Assembly (NCBI GenBank): GCA_031367195.1
Contig: JANLPL010000088.1
Span: 1-20,268 of the forward strand
Reading direction: 5' to 3'
Source: Roseiarcus sp031367195
GTDB taxonomy: Bacteria > Pseudomonadota > Alphaproteobacteria > Rhizobiales > Beijerinckiaceae
DNA: 20,268 nucleotides
This document shows, in pieces, positions 1 to 7,814 of this stretch. The notes below the pieces were generated by a model. It saw only the letters and a program-made list of their open reading frames with translations. It was not told the origin of the DNA and did no database searches. The first letter of the stretch is position 1, and every line of letters starts with the position of its first letter. The translations under genes were made by a program, and so were the position numbers.

Positions 1-156
1 CTCCAGCGCCGCCAGCGTCTCGCCGATCGCCGGCGTCAGCCGCTCCGCGCTCGCCTGCATGTCGTTGCGCCCCCGCGCCAGCGCGTTGACCGGATCGCCT
101 GCGAGCGAGCCCGCGAACGCCTCTCCCGCCGCCTCCCCGCGCGCGAGCCCCATCCC
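1..156 (-). pseudogene. ispE: ispE C-terminal continuation, in frame beyond the premature TAA; runs off the left edge
   Basis: The 52 codons from 156 down to 1 continue the ispE frame without another stop. They read GMGLARGEAAGEAF, then GDPVNALARGRNDM, then ERLTPAIGETLAALE. These resemble the IspE C-terminal region, in which an acidic, Asn-Asp-containing segment is followed by a helix of the type 'L.P.IGE.LAAL'. No frame change is needed: replacing the single TAA codon with any sense codon restores one open frame. The rest of the domain lies outside the window. I record it separately because it would not be translated if the stop is real. Confidence 0.75.
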
Positions 157-702
157 TTAAAACACCGCCGGGGTCGGCGTGGCCGCGCGCGGATTGACCA
201 GCACCGCCGCCAGCGGCGCCAGCCCGAGCGGCGCCGACAACACCTCGCCGGCGCCGCCCATGAAGCGCGCGCGCGGGTCGAGACAGACCGGCACGTCGGC
301 GCCGGTCGCGCGCGCGGCGTCGGCCACGCGGGAATCGTCGCTCGCCAGCCCGTTCGCCCGCGCCAGCGCGCGCAAGGCGGCGGCGGCGTCGGCGGAGCCA
401 CCGCCTAGGCCTGCCGCCACCGGCAGTTGCTTCCACAGCGTGAAGCGCCCGAGCCGCAAGCCGGGACCGCGCTCGGTGAGCGCGCGCGCCGCGCGCAGCA
501 CCAGATTGTCGGTCTCCGGCCCGGCGGCTTCCGCTGTCGGCCCAAACGTCTCCAGCGCCAGCGGCGCGTCGGGCTCGAAGCGCAGCCGGTCGCCGACGCC
601 GGCGAAGGCGACGAGGCTGTCGAGTTCGTGATAGCCGTCCTCGCGCCGACGCAGGATATGCAGCGTCAGATTGACCTTCGCCGGCGCCTTCTCAAACAGC
701 AT
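157..702 (-). CDS. ispE: 4-diphosphocytidyl-2-C-methyl-D-erythritol kinase, interrupted by an in-frame stop
   Basis: IspE phosphorylates CDP-methylerythritol with ATP in the cytoplasmic MEP pathway to isoprenoid precursors. The visible 181 residues match the N-terminal two thirds of the family: the opening APAKVNLTLHI with Lys9 and Asn11, the GHMP-kinase ATP loop PVAAGLGGGSADA at about residues 94-106, and GADVPVC with the likely catalytic Asp136. The frame then ends at TAA (157-159), after the VNPRAATPTPAVF stretch. Family members are usually about 280-300 residues, and the sequence beyond the stop still codes in the same frame for the expected C-terminal part. The ATG at 702 lies 4 nt after the stop of the upstream TPR gene, so the two are probably one transcript. 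As drawn, the product lacks much of its C-terminal domain. The stop could be a real nonsense mutation or a base error. Family assignment is firm. Confidence 0.9.
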   Translation of the reverse strand: MLFEKAPAKVNLTLHILRRREDGYHELDSLVAFAGVGDRLRFEPDAPLALETFGPTAEAAGPETDNLVLRAARALTERGPGLRLGRFTLWKQLPVAAGLGGGSADAAAALRALARANGLASDDSRVADAARATGADVPVCLDPRARFMGGAGEVLSAPLGLAPLAAVLVNPRAATPTPAVF

Positions 703-706
703 CGGC

Positions 707-2449
707 TCAGCCGCCGGTTTTGCTCGGCTCCGGGCTCGGCGGCGTTGCGGCGGCGGGGCTGGCCGGCAGACCGTCCTTCACTTTCTCTAGCACCCGCTTG
801 AGATCGTCGGGATCGGGGCCGAAATCGCGCGCGTGATTCCATTGGAAATGCGCCTCGTTCTGGCGCCCGACGCGCCAATAGGAATCGCCGAGATGGTCGT
901 TGACCACGGGGTCGGCCGGCTTCAACTCGACCGCCCGCTCCAGCGTTTTGGTCGCCTCGTCGTAGTGACCGAGCTTGTAATGGGCCCAACCGAGGCTATC
1001 GACGACATAGCCGTCGGTCGGTTTCAACTCGACCGCGCGGCGCAGCATCTTGAACGCCTCGTCGAGGTTGACGCCCTGATCGACCCAGGAATAGCCGAGA
1101 TAGTTCAGCACCAGCGGTTCGTCGGGATAGAGCCGCAGCGCCTCCTTGAAATCAGCCTCCGCCCTAGGCCATTGCTTGGTGCGCTCGAACGCGATGCCGC
1201 GGAAGTAATACAGCACCCAATGCGCCTTGTCGGGCTGGCCGAGCGCCGTGATCGCCTTGTCATAGGATTTCGCCGCGCTCTCGAAATCCTTGGCCGACCG
1301 TTGCAACGTGCCCAGCGCGCTCCAGGCGTCGGGATCGTCGGGATGATCGGCGACCACCTGACGCAGAATCTCCAGCCCCTTGTCGGTTTTCTGCTGCCCG
1401 TCATATTCGATCGCCGCCTGGATCAGCGCGCTCTCCGCCAGCGGCGAGGTTTTGGGGACCGCGAGATAGGCCTCGATCGCGTCGCCGCCGCGCTTCATGT
1501 CGGCCAGCAGATTGGCGACGCTGACTTCGGCGAAATCGTGATCGGGCCGCAGCGCGAGCGCCAGCCTGAGATAGATCAGCGAGGCGAGTTCGTCGCCCTG
1601 GCGTGTGCCGGCGCCGCCCAGCCCGTACAAAGCTTCGGCCGCGCCCTGCCGGGGATTGGCGACGATAGGCGTTATCGGCTTGCCCGAATCGATCTCCGCC
1701 AGCGCCGCGCGCACGACGGGGTGATTGGGCGAGCGGGCCGAGAAATCGGCGTAGATCTTCCGGGCGCCGGCTGTGTCCTTGCGACGCGCCAGGAAGCGCG
1801 CGTAAGCATCGACCAGCCGCAGCGTCGCCGGGTCTTTGGCGTAGGCGAGCTTGTAGCGGCGCAGCGCCTCGACGGGGTCGCCGAGCGCGTCGGCGATCAG
1901 CGCGGCGTGGTAATCGCGAAACACCTGCACGCCGGGGTCGGCGATGCGATCGACCGCTTGCAGCGCGCGCCGGAGATCGCCGGCTCCGGCATAGGCCCAG
2001 GCGGTCAGCAGCAGCGAGGTGACGTCGCGCGCCTTGCCGGCGTCGCCGGCGGCCAGTTGCGCCCGCGCTCCGGCGTATTGGCCGTTGCCGAAGGCGCGCG
2101 TGGCCAGCGCCAGCCGCGCCAGCGAATTGCCGGGATCGCGCGCCGCCAGCCGGTCGGCCAGGCCAAAGGCGTCCTTGGCGTCGCCATTGGCGAGGGTGGC
2201 GGCGAAAGCGCGCTCGATCAGGTCGAGATTGCGCGGATCGGCGCGAAGCGCCTCGCGGAAATACAGGCCGGCCGCGTCGGTGTCGCGGTCGGCGCTGGCG
2301 ACGATCGCGGCGAGATAATTGCCGGGCTCGGTGTTGGCGATATGCGGCGTTGAAGGATCGGTCGTGGCGGCCCAAGCCGACGACAGAAGAAACGGCGCGA
2401 GCGCAGCGGCGCGGAGAAGACGGGATCGGGGCAAAGGGCGGCTCACCAA
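707..2449 (-). CDS. Exported tetratricopeptide-repeat protein
   Basis: A 580-residue protein with an N-terminal signal peptide (basic start, then LLRAAALAPFLLSSAWA, likely cleaved at about residue 27), so it should act in the periplasm or at the envelope. The rest is helical TPR solenoid. The clearest repeats are in the C-terminal half, for example YYFRGIAFERTKQWPRAEAD, LNYLGYSWVDQG, VDSLGWAHYKLGHYDEA and VNDHLGDSYWRVGRQNEA, each followed by AVELKP-type turns. The tail is Pro/Ser/Ala-rich. TPR arrays bind protein partners; no enzymatic motif is visible and the partner is unknown. The first codon is TTG followed directly by GTG (2446), with no clear Shine-Dalgarno sequence, so either may be used; there is no ATG nearby. 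It ends 4 nt before ispE, with which it is probably co-transcribed. Confidence 0.85.
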   Translation of the reverse strand: MVSRPLPRSRLLRAAALAPFLLSSAWAATTDPSTPHIANTEPGNYLAAIVASADRDTDAAGLYFREALRADPRNLDLIERAFAATLANGDAKDAFGLADRLAARDPGNSLARLALATRAFGNGQYAGARAQLAAGDAGKARDVTSLLLTAWAYAGAGDLRRALQAVDRIADPGVQVFRDYHAALIADALGDPVEALRRYKLAYAKDPATLRLVDAYARFLARRKDTAGARKIYADFSARSPNHPVVRAALAEIDSGKPITPIVANPRQGAAEALYGLGGAGTRQGDELASLIYLRLALALRPDHDFAEVSVANLLADMKRGGDAIEAYLAVPKTSPLAESALIQAAIEYDGQQKTDKGLEILRQVVADHPDDPDAWSALGTLQRSAKDFESAAKSYDKAITALGQPDKAHWVLYYFRGIAFERTKQWPRAEADFKEALRLYPDEPLVLNYLGYSWVDQGVNLDEAFKMLRRAVELKPTDGYVVDSLGWAHYKLGHYDEATKTLERAVELKPADPVVNDHLGDSYWRVGRQNEAHFQWNHARDFGPDPDDLKRVLEKVKDGLPASPAAATPPSPEPSKTGG

Positions 2450-2457
2450 GGAGAAGT

Positions 2458-2485
2458 CGGACCGGGTCTAACCCGGATTCGTCCG
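2458..2485 (-). repeat. Imperfect hairpin in the leader of the TPR gene
   Basis: The core is ccgggt-cta-acccgg (2462-2476), a perfect 6-bp stem with a 3-nt loop. It is extended by cgga (2458-2461) pairing with tccg (2482-2485) across a one-sided 5-nt bulge. It lies between the end of the glutathione transferase gene and the TTG start of the TPR gene, about 8 nt from that start. No T-run follows on the minus strand, so an intrinsic terminator is not supported. A leader structure affecting TPR translation is possible but untested. Confidence 0.35.
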
Positions 2486-2519
2486 CTTGGGAATCCGAAT
2501 GCTTGCGTGCGCTCGTCGT

Positions 2520-3215
2520 TCAGCCGGGAATGGTCAGCCCGCGCTGCACCGCCGGCCGCGCCAGCCCTCGGTCGAGCCAACGCTGCACGCCCGCGAATTC
2601 GTGCCAATCGACGAGATCGCCGGCGCGATAGAATTCCACGAGATTGCGAACCCAGCCCAGCGTGGCGACATCGGCGATGGTGTAGTCGTCGCCCATGATC
2701 CATTCGCGCGCGTCGAGCTGGCGTTCCAGCACGCCCAGCAGGCGTTTCGATTCGAACGCGTAGCGTTCGAGCGGCCGCTTGTCGTCGTAGGTGCGGCCGC
2801 CGAACTTGTGGAAATAGCCGAGCTGCCCGAACATCGGACCGATCGCCGCCATCTGGAAGAACACCCAGGCCAGCGTCTCGTAGCGCGCCGCGCCGCCCGG
2901 CAGCAGCTTGCCCGTCTTTTCGGCGAGATAGACCAGGATCGCGCCCGATTCGAACAGGCCGAGCGGTTTGCCGTCAGGCCCGTCGGGATCGAGAATCGCC
3001 GGAACCTTGCCATTCGGGTTCAGCGACAGGAATTCCGCGCAATGTTGATCGCCGGCGCCGATATTGATCCGGTGCGCCTCGTAGGGCAGGCCGATCTCCT
3101 CCAGCATGACCGAGACCTTCACCCCGTTGGGGGTCGTCGCGCTATAGAGCTGCAAACGGTCGGGATGGCGCGGCGGACACTTATGGGTGATCGGAAAGGC
3201 GCTGAGATCGGCCAT
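2520..3215 (-). CDS. Glutathione S-transferase family protein, YfcG/YghU-like (nu class)
   Basis: 231 residues. An N-terminal thioredoxin-like domain (about 20-105) is followed by an all-helical C-terminal domain. The segment TTPNGVKV (27-34) corresponds to TPNG of E. coli YfcG, whose Thr and Asn contact glutathione; these would be Thr28 and Asn30 here. NGKVPAI and FESGAILVYLAEKTGKLLPG are the usual glutathione-site segments (the cis-Pro loop and the Glu-Ser pair). WIMGDDYTIADVATLGWV is the family N-capping motif of the C-terminal domain. Nu-class proteins such as YfcG and YghU act as glutathione-dependent disulfide reductases or organic-peroxide reductases in the cytoplasm; the substrate here is not known. 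An N-terminal extension of about 18 residues precedes the fold. It is transcribed divergently from the outer-membrane protein gene at 3269. Its stop is 70 nt before the TPR gene, so co-transcription is possible. Confidence 0.88.
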   Translation of the reverse strand: MADLSAFPITHKCPPRHPDRLQLYSATTPNGVKVSVMLEEIGLPYEAHRINIGAGDQHCAEFLSLNPNGKVPAILDPDGPDGKPLGLFESGAILVYLAEKTGKLLPGGAARYETLAWVFFQMAAIGPMFGQLGYFHKFGGRTYDDKRPLERYAFESKRLLGVLERQLDAREWIMGDDYTIADVATLGWVRNLVEFYRAGDLVDWHEFAGVQRWLDRGLARPAVQRGLTIPG

Positions 3216-3268
3216 GTGGACTCCGGACTTGGTTTTGCGTGCAAGTAATATGGTGTAGGCAGGCTCGC

Positions 3269-3817
3269 ATGAAAAGCATCTGGCTGACGCCGCTGTTCCT
3301 CTTCGCCGTCCCCGCCTTCGCCGACGAGGCGCTCACCATCCCGCCCGTCGCCGTCGATCCGCACCCCTCGCCCTCGATCTGGAACGGCGTCTATGTCGGC
3401 AGCGGCGTCACCTTCGCCGCGACCCGGGGCCAGAAGGGCCATGTCGGCGCCGACGTGTTCGCCGGCTACGACAAGCCTTTCGACAATCATTTCGTGCTCG
3501 GGGTGAAGCTCGACACCGGCTACGCGCCGTTTCTCAACGGAAGCGGCCGCTTCCGCGGCTATGATTTCGCGATTGGGTCGGTGAAGCTCGGCTATGATTT
3601 CGGCCGCGTGACGCCCTATCTCTACGTCGGCGCCGGCCTCGCCCGCGCCACCGCCTTCGCCTCTACGCTGCCCGATGCGGCGGCGACGATGAACGGCGCG
3701 TTCGGTTCCGGGCCGGGGCGGGCCGTGACGACGTTCGGCGGCGGGGTCGATTACCGCGTCACCAACAATGTGACGATCGGGGTGCAGGCGGGGGTGGTGA
3801 AGGGGCCGGGGAACTGA
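3269..3817 (+). CDS. Small outer-membrane beta-barrel protein (porin-like/opacity family)
   Basis: 182 residues from the ATG at 3269, chosen because it starts a clean signal peptide (MKSIWLTPLFLFAVPAFADE) and has a purine-rich TAGGCAGG upstream. An in-frame ATG at 3239 would add ten uncharged residues ahead of the signal peptide. The mature part has alternating aromatic/hydrophobic beta strands typical of 8-stranded barrels: WNGVYVGSGVTFAA, VGADVFAGYDKPF, FVLGVKLDTGYAPF, FAIGSVKLGYDFG, VTPYLYVGAGLARA, TTFGGGVDYRVTNNVTIGV. Such proteins sit in the outer membrane; the specific role is unknown. It ends in VVKGPGN with no terminal aromatic residue, which is unusual because Phe/Trp at the end is the normal BAM recognition signal. 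It may lack its final strand. Convergent with the gene at 3923. Confidence 0.75.
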   Translation: MKSIWLTPLFLFAVPAFADEALTIPPVAVDPHPSPSIWNGVYVGSGVTFAATRGQKGHVGADVFAGYDKPFDNHFVLGVKLDTGYAPFLNGSGRFRGYDFAIGSVKLGYDFGRVTPYLYVGAGLARATAFASTLPDAAATMNGAFGSGPGRAVTTFGGGVDYRVTNNVTIGVQAGVVKGPGN

Positions 3818-3842
3818 ACGGCGTCGCTGAGCCGGATTTTCT

Positions 3843-3869
3843 GAGGGCTCGGCGCGAGGCCGAGCCCTC
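3843..3869. terminator. 11-bp inverted repeat between convergent genes, possible bidirectional terminator
   Basis: gagggctcggc (3843-3853) and gccgagccctc (3859-3869) form a perfect 11-bp GC-rich stem with a 5-nt loop (gcgag). It lies between the stop of the outer-membrane protein gene (plus) and the stop of the MBL-fold gene (minus), the position expected for a shared terminator. There is no strong T-run on either side, so the call rests on stem strength and position. Confidence 0.5.
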
Positions 3870-3922
3870 ATCTCCGCTTTCCAAAGCGCAGCCTTCGTCC
3901 TCCCGCCGCCGCGCGCCAGCGT

Positions 3923-4915
3923 TCAGATCGGGCTGACGTACATCGCGTCCATATGCGCGGGATACCAGTGATAGCCGTCGCCCGCTTTGGCGATGTGGCC
4001 GATGCCCGGCCATGCGAAGTGATAGGCGAGCAACTTCGTCTTGCTGGCCTCCAGCATCGCCAGGACCTTGAGGCGCGTCTGCATCGCCGCATGCGGATCG
4101 GTGTCATAGGCGAATTCGGTGCGCGGCCGTTCGAGGAGGAGTATCGGATGGTGGCAGATATCGGCGATGTAGGCGAGCGAGTCGTTGCCGTTCTCGATCA
4201 TGAAGATGGTGTGTCCGACGGTGTGACCCGGCGCGTGGATGGCGTGCACGCCGGGCGCGACTTCCATGCCGTCCTTGATCCAGGTGATGCGGTCCTTGAT
4301 CGGGGGCAGGTTGCGCAACGCCTGTTCGAGGAAAGGCTTCAGACTGCCGGTTTTCGCCGGATCGGTCCAGAAATTGTAGTCCAGTTCCGAGATGAAATAC
4401 TGGGCGTTCGGAAAGTTGGGCTTGCCGTCCGCGCCGACGCAACCGCCGCAGTGATCGATATGGGCGTGCGACATCAGCACAATATCGATGTCGGCGGGAT
4501 CGATGCCGGCTGCGCGCATCGTTTGCAGCAATTTGCCGGTGCCGTCGCCGAACAGCTTCGATACGCCCATGCCGTTGTCGAACAGAATGACCTTGTCGCC
4601 GGTGTTGAGCACGAGCGTGTTCTGCTCGAGCGGCACATTGTCGAGCGGCAGGAAATTCGACGACAGGGCGGAATCGATTTCCTCCGATTTGATCGAAAGA
4701 AAAGCCTTGTGGGGGTCACCGAGCGGCAGAACGCCGTCGGAGATGATCGTGGCTTCCGCATTGCCGAGTTTGAATCGGTAAAACGTCGCCGTTTGCTTGC
4801 CGATGAAAGGCGCCTTGGCGATAGCCTCGGCGGCCCCGAGCGCCGTAACGCCGGCCGCGGCGCCGAAACGCAGCATGTCGCGGCGGTTGACCATCATATC
4901 GCGTCGAGTGAGCAT
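3923..4915 (-). CDS. Tat-exported MBL-fold metallo-hydrolase (lactonase/methyl-parathion-hydrolase-like)
   Basis: 330 residues. The N-terminus (NRRDMLRFGAAAGVTALGAAEA) is a twin-arginine signal, so the protein is likely folded with its metals and exported to the periplasm. The metal site is complete: HAHIDH at 150-155 (His150, His152, Asp154, His155), His231 in APGHTVGH, Asp252 in IADICHH and a final His in YHFAWPGIGH. This is a dinuclear, usually Zn, hydrolase of the group that includes AHL-lactonase-like and methyl-parathion-hydrolase-like enzymes. The segment DNGMGVSKLFGDGTGKLLQ is typical of that group. The true substrate (lactone, organophosphate or other ester) cannot be read from sequence. 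GGAGGA lies 6 nt before the ATG at 4915; in-frame ATGs a few codons later would still leave the Tat motif intact. It lies 174 nt downstream of the molybdoenzyme gene on the same strand. Confidence 0.85.
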   Translation of the reverse strand: MLTRRDMMVNRRDMLRFGAAAGVTALGAAEAIAKAPFIGKQTATFYRFKLGNAEATIISDGVLPLGDPHKAFLSIKSEEIDSALSSNFLPLDNVPLEQNTLVLNTGDKVILFDNGMGVSKLFGDGTGKLLQTMRAAGIDPADIDIVLMSHAHIDHCGGCVGADGKPNFPNAQYFISELDYNFWTDPAKTGSLKPFLEQALRNLPPIKDRITWIKDGMEVAPGVHAIHAPGHTVGHTIFMIENGNDSLAYIADICHHPILLLERPRTEFAYDTDPHAAMQTRLKVLAMLEASKTKLLAYHFAWPGIGHIAKAGDGYHWYPAHMDAMYVSPI

Positions 4916-5089
4916 GATTCGTCCTCCCGATCCGTCCGACGGCTTTCGAGGGGCCGAAGATGTCGGACATGTCCCGGCCCGGATCAGAATGTGAGGCCGC
5001 TCTGCGGCGACAAAATGGCGGAAAGTCGGGCGGCGTCAGTCGCGGCGCTGGCTTGCCGCGCGGGCGGCTTGCCGGGTTTGTCGCGAACC

Positions 5090-7171
5090 CTATTCCGCCG
5101 CCTCCGCCTTCGCCCAGACCCTGACATCGTGGAACGCCGCGCCGCCGAACGGGGCGACGCTCTCGTCCGAGGTCAGCGTGTTGATGCCGCGCCCATCGAG
5201 GAAATCGCGGTTCTCCCACAGGCCCTCGCTGACGATCACGCCGGGCCGCGCCGCCTCCGTCACGCGAACATGCAGCCGCACCGACCCGCGCCCGTTGCCG
5301 AGCCGCAGAATCTCGCCCTCGCCAACCCCGAGTCGGGCGGCATCCACCGGATGCACCAGCGCCGTCGGCCGAACCTCGCGCGCGCGCGATGTCGCGGTTC
5401 CGTTGAAGCTTGAGTTGAGAAACCCGCGCGCCGGCGAGGTCGCCAGCTTGAACGGGAATTCTGGTCCGCTCGTCTCGTTGACCGGCCAATGGTCGGGCAG
5501 GGTCGGCATCTCGGCCCAGTTCCCTTTCAACCCATTGTTGGCGTAAGGGGTCGAGGCCCAATCGGCGCGGAAATGGAACTTGCCGTCGGCATGAGCGAAA
5601 CCGTCGAGATAATGCGCTTCGGCAAAACCCGGCCGGCAGTCGAGCCAGCGCCCCGCTTCCAACTCCTCCAGCGTTCCCCGCCCCGAGACGCGCAGCATCT
5701 CGTCGATGATTTCGCGCGGGCTCATCGCGAATCCGCGATGCTCGGCGCCCAGGCGCCGGGCCAGTTCGCAGATCACCTCGTGGTTGGAGCGGCATTCCCC
5801 CGCCGGCGCGATCAGTCTGCCCCCGAATTGCAGATATTGATGCGCGCTGGCGGTATAGATGTCGTCGTGCTCCAGGAACATCGTCGCCGGCAGCACGATA
5901 TCGGCCATCGCCGCGGTGTCGGTGAGGAACTGCTCGTGCACCACCGTGAACAGGTCTTCGCGCGCAAAGCCGCGCCGCACTTTCTCCTGATCAGGCGCGA
6001 CCACCATCGGGTTGGTGTTCTGGATCAGCATCGCCTTGACCGGCCCGCGACCGCTAAGCGCCTCGGGCTCATGCGTCAGCACGGCGCCGACGCGGGCGTG
6101 GTGCAGGCAGCGCACGCTCATCTCGCGCACGTCGAGCCCTTCGTTCAGCGTCTTGTCGAGCTTGTAGATCGCGCTGGAGGAATGCAGCGCCCCGCCGCCC
6201 TCGTGCGCCCAAGCGCCCGTTACGGTCGGGATGCACAAAGCCGCGTGCATGTTGGCCGCGCCGTTGCGTTGGCGCGAAAAACCGTAACCGAGCCGGAAGA
6301 ACGTGCGCTTGTTGCGACCAACCAGCGCCGCGAACGCCTCGATCTCCGCCACGCTCAGTCCGGTGATTTCTGCCGCCCATTCGGGCGTGCGGCTCGCCAG
6401 ATGCGTTTCCAGCGCGCCCGGTTCGTCGGCGTAGCGCGTCATATAGTCGCGGTCGGCGAGGCCATCGCGAAACAGCGCGTGCATGACGGCGCAGGCCAGC
6501 GCGCCGTCGCTGCCCGGCCTGACCTTCAGCGCCATGTCGGCCTGACGCATCGTGTCATTGTCGTAGATGTCGATCACGACAATCTTCGCGCCGCGCTGTT
6601 TTCGCGCGCGCATCGCATGGGTCATCAGATTGACCTGAGTGGCGACCGCATTGGTGCCCCAGATGACGACGCAATCGGCTTTCTCGATTTCGTCGGCATT
6701 GACGCCGCGCATCTTGCCTGTGCCGGCGATATAGCCGGGCCAGGAAATGCCGATGCAGATATCGCCGAAGATGCGCGAGTAGCGCTTGGCATGGGTCAGC
6801 CGCTCGATCCCGTCGCGCATGACGAGGCCCATCGTGCCGGCGTAGAAATAAGGCCAGACGCTCTCCGCGCCGTGGTTACGCTCGGCGGCCAGAAACGCCT
6901 GCGCCGTCCGGTCGAGCGCCTCCTCCCACGAGATTTCGACAAATTGCCGCGACCCCTTCGGGCCGGTGCGGCGCAGCGGTTTGGTCAGCCGGTTCGGGCT
7001 GTGGATGCGCTCGGCATAGCGCGCCACTTTGGCGCAGACCACGCCCGCCGTGTAGGGATGATCGGCGCCATGCACGCGCCCGATTCGCGCGCCGTCGATC
7101 ACCTCGACGTCGAGCGCGCACACCGAGGGGCAATCGTGCGGGCAGACGGAGGGGCGGGTTTCACTCGGCAT
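5090..7171 (-). CDS. Molybdopterin-dependent oxidoreductase, DMSO-reductase superfamily, with [4Fe-4S] site
   Basis: 693 residues from the ATG at 7171, chosen because GAGGAG lies just upstream and the protein opens directly on the iron-sulfur motif; an in-frame start at 7219 would add 16 unlikely residues. Cys10, Cys14, Cys18 and Cys46 (CPHDCPSVC ... GVVCAK) form the Fe4S4 site. DIV/DLL-type nucleotide-binding segments follow, such as DCVVIWGTNAVATQVN and KIVVIDIYDNDT, along with PGSDGALACAVMHALF and IQNTNPMVVAPDQEKVRRG. The last ~130 residues form the molydop_binding domain (LATSPARGFLNSSF ... GVGEGEILRLGNGRGSVR). No Tat signal is present, so it should be cytoplasmic. The Mo ligand is not certain; the candidate region is GDICIGISWPGY. 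No electron-transfer or chaperone subunit is encoded nearby, and the substrate is unknown. Stop codon is TAG. Confidence 0.88.
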   Translation of the reverse strand: MPSETRPSVCPHDCPSVCALDVEVIDGARIGRVHGADHPYTAGVVCAKVARYAERIHSPNRLTKPLRRTGPKGSRQFVEISWEEALDRTAQAFLAAERNHGAESVWPYFYAGTMGLVMRDGIERLTHAKRYSRIFGDICIGISWPGYIAGTGKMRGVNADEIEKADCVVIWGTNAVATQVNLMTHAMRARKQRGAKIVVIDIYDNDTMRQADMALKVRPGSDGALACAVMHALFRDGLADRDYMTRYADEPGALETHLASRTPEWAAEITGLSVAEIEAFAALVGRNKRTFFRLGYGFSRQRNGAANMHAALCIPTVTGAWAHEGGGALHSSSAIYKLDKTLNEGLDVREMSVRCLHHARVGAVLTHEPEALSGRGPVKAMLIQNTNPMVVAPDQEKVRRGFAREDLFTVVHEQFLTDTAAMADIVLPATMFLEHDDIYTASAHQYLQFGGRLIAPAGECRSNHEVICELARRLGAEHRGFAMSPREIIDEMLRVSGRGTLEELEAGRWLDCRPGFAEAHYLDGFAHADGKFHFRADWASTPYANNGLKGNWAEMPTLPDHWPVNETSGPEFPFKLATSPARGFLNSSFNGTATSRAREVRPTALVHPVDAARLGVGEGEILRLGNGRGSVRLHVRVTEAARPGVIVSEGLWENRDFLDGRGINTLTSDESVAPFGGAAFHDVRVWAKAEAAE

Positions 7172-7301
7172 GTTGGTCTCCTCGCGCCCGAGAATGAACG
7201 GCTTCCCGCACGCCCGCAAGGCTCGCGCAAACTTCGCCCCTTAACCCGGCCGCAACCTGTTTCGCGTTCTGTTCTCCGCGTCGCAACCCGAGAACGAACC
7301 C

Positions 7302-7814
7302 TTGCGCCTTTGCCTGGCTCCTTTCCTCGCCTTCGCCACGATGGCCCACGCCGCGACGGTCGAGATCCACTATGCTCCGGCGGAGAACCTGGAGGCGATC
7401 GACGTCGCGCTCCTCAACAACGCGGAAACCTGCATCGACATGGCGGCCTATGTGCTGTCGGACGCGGCGGTGATCGAGGCGCTCGGCGACGCGGCCGATC
7501 GCGGCGTCGCGGTGCGGCTCTATTTCGATCACGGCGAATTCGCCAGCCACGCGGGCGAACTGGCCGAACTCCTGGCCAAGTCCGGCGTCGAGGCGCGGGT
7601 CAAACCCTCCGGCGTGCTGATGCATATGAAAGCCTATGCCGTGGACGGGGCGCGGCTGCGCACCGGCTCGGGCAATTTCTCGCGCTCCGGGCTGTCGCGG
7701 CAGGACAACGACCTGCTGTTGACCGACGATTCCACAACCGTGCGCCGGTTCGAACATGATTTCGAGGCCATCTTCGCCCAGGGCCTCGATCCGCGGGCGA
7801 TGGCGCTTCGCTAG
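7302..7814 (+). CDS. Exported phospholipase-D-family nuclease (Nuc-like, single HKD motif)
   Basis: 170 residues. The start is TTG at 7302 with GAGAACG upstream; it gives a signal peptide (MRLCLAPFLAFATMAHA), so the protein is probably periplasmic or secreted. A later ATG (7341) would destroy the signal. The single HKD motif is H108-x-K110-x4-D115 (HMKAYAVD), followed by the GSGN turn at 122-125 (GSGNFS). Size and layout match the Nuc endonuclease type, which dimerises to form the active site and cleaves DNA/RNA phosphodiesters without divalent metal. The N-terminal half carries the usual ETCIDMAAYVLSDAAVIEAL and GVAVRLYFD segments. Substrate preference (DNA, RNA or phospholipid) is an inference from the family. 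It lies upstream of hfq but 150 nt separate them, so it is probably an independent unit. Confidence 0.83.
   Translation: MRLCLAPFLAFATMAHAATVEIHYAPAENLEAIDVALLNNAETCIDMAAYVLSDAAVIEALGDAADRGVAVRLYFDHGEFASHAGELAELLAKSGVEARVKPSGVLMHMKAYAVDGARLRTGSGNFSRSGLSRQDNDLLLTDDSTTVRRFEHDFEAIFAQGLDPRAMALR

Noticed and set aside
833..2353. Long plus-strand open frame opposite the TPR gene
   Set aside because: An antisense by-product of high-GC codon use; its translation shows no domain, while the minus strand encodes clear TPR repeats.
5489..7759. Very long plus-strand open frame opposite the molybdoenzyme
   Set aside because: Arg/His-rich low-complexity translation, antisense to a well-supported enzyme and out of frame with the nuclease gene.
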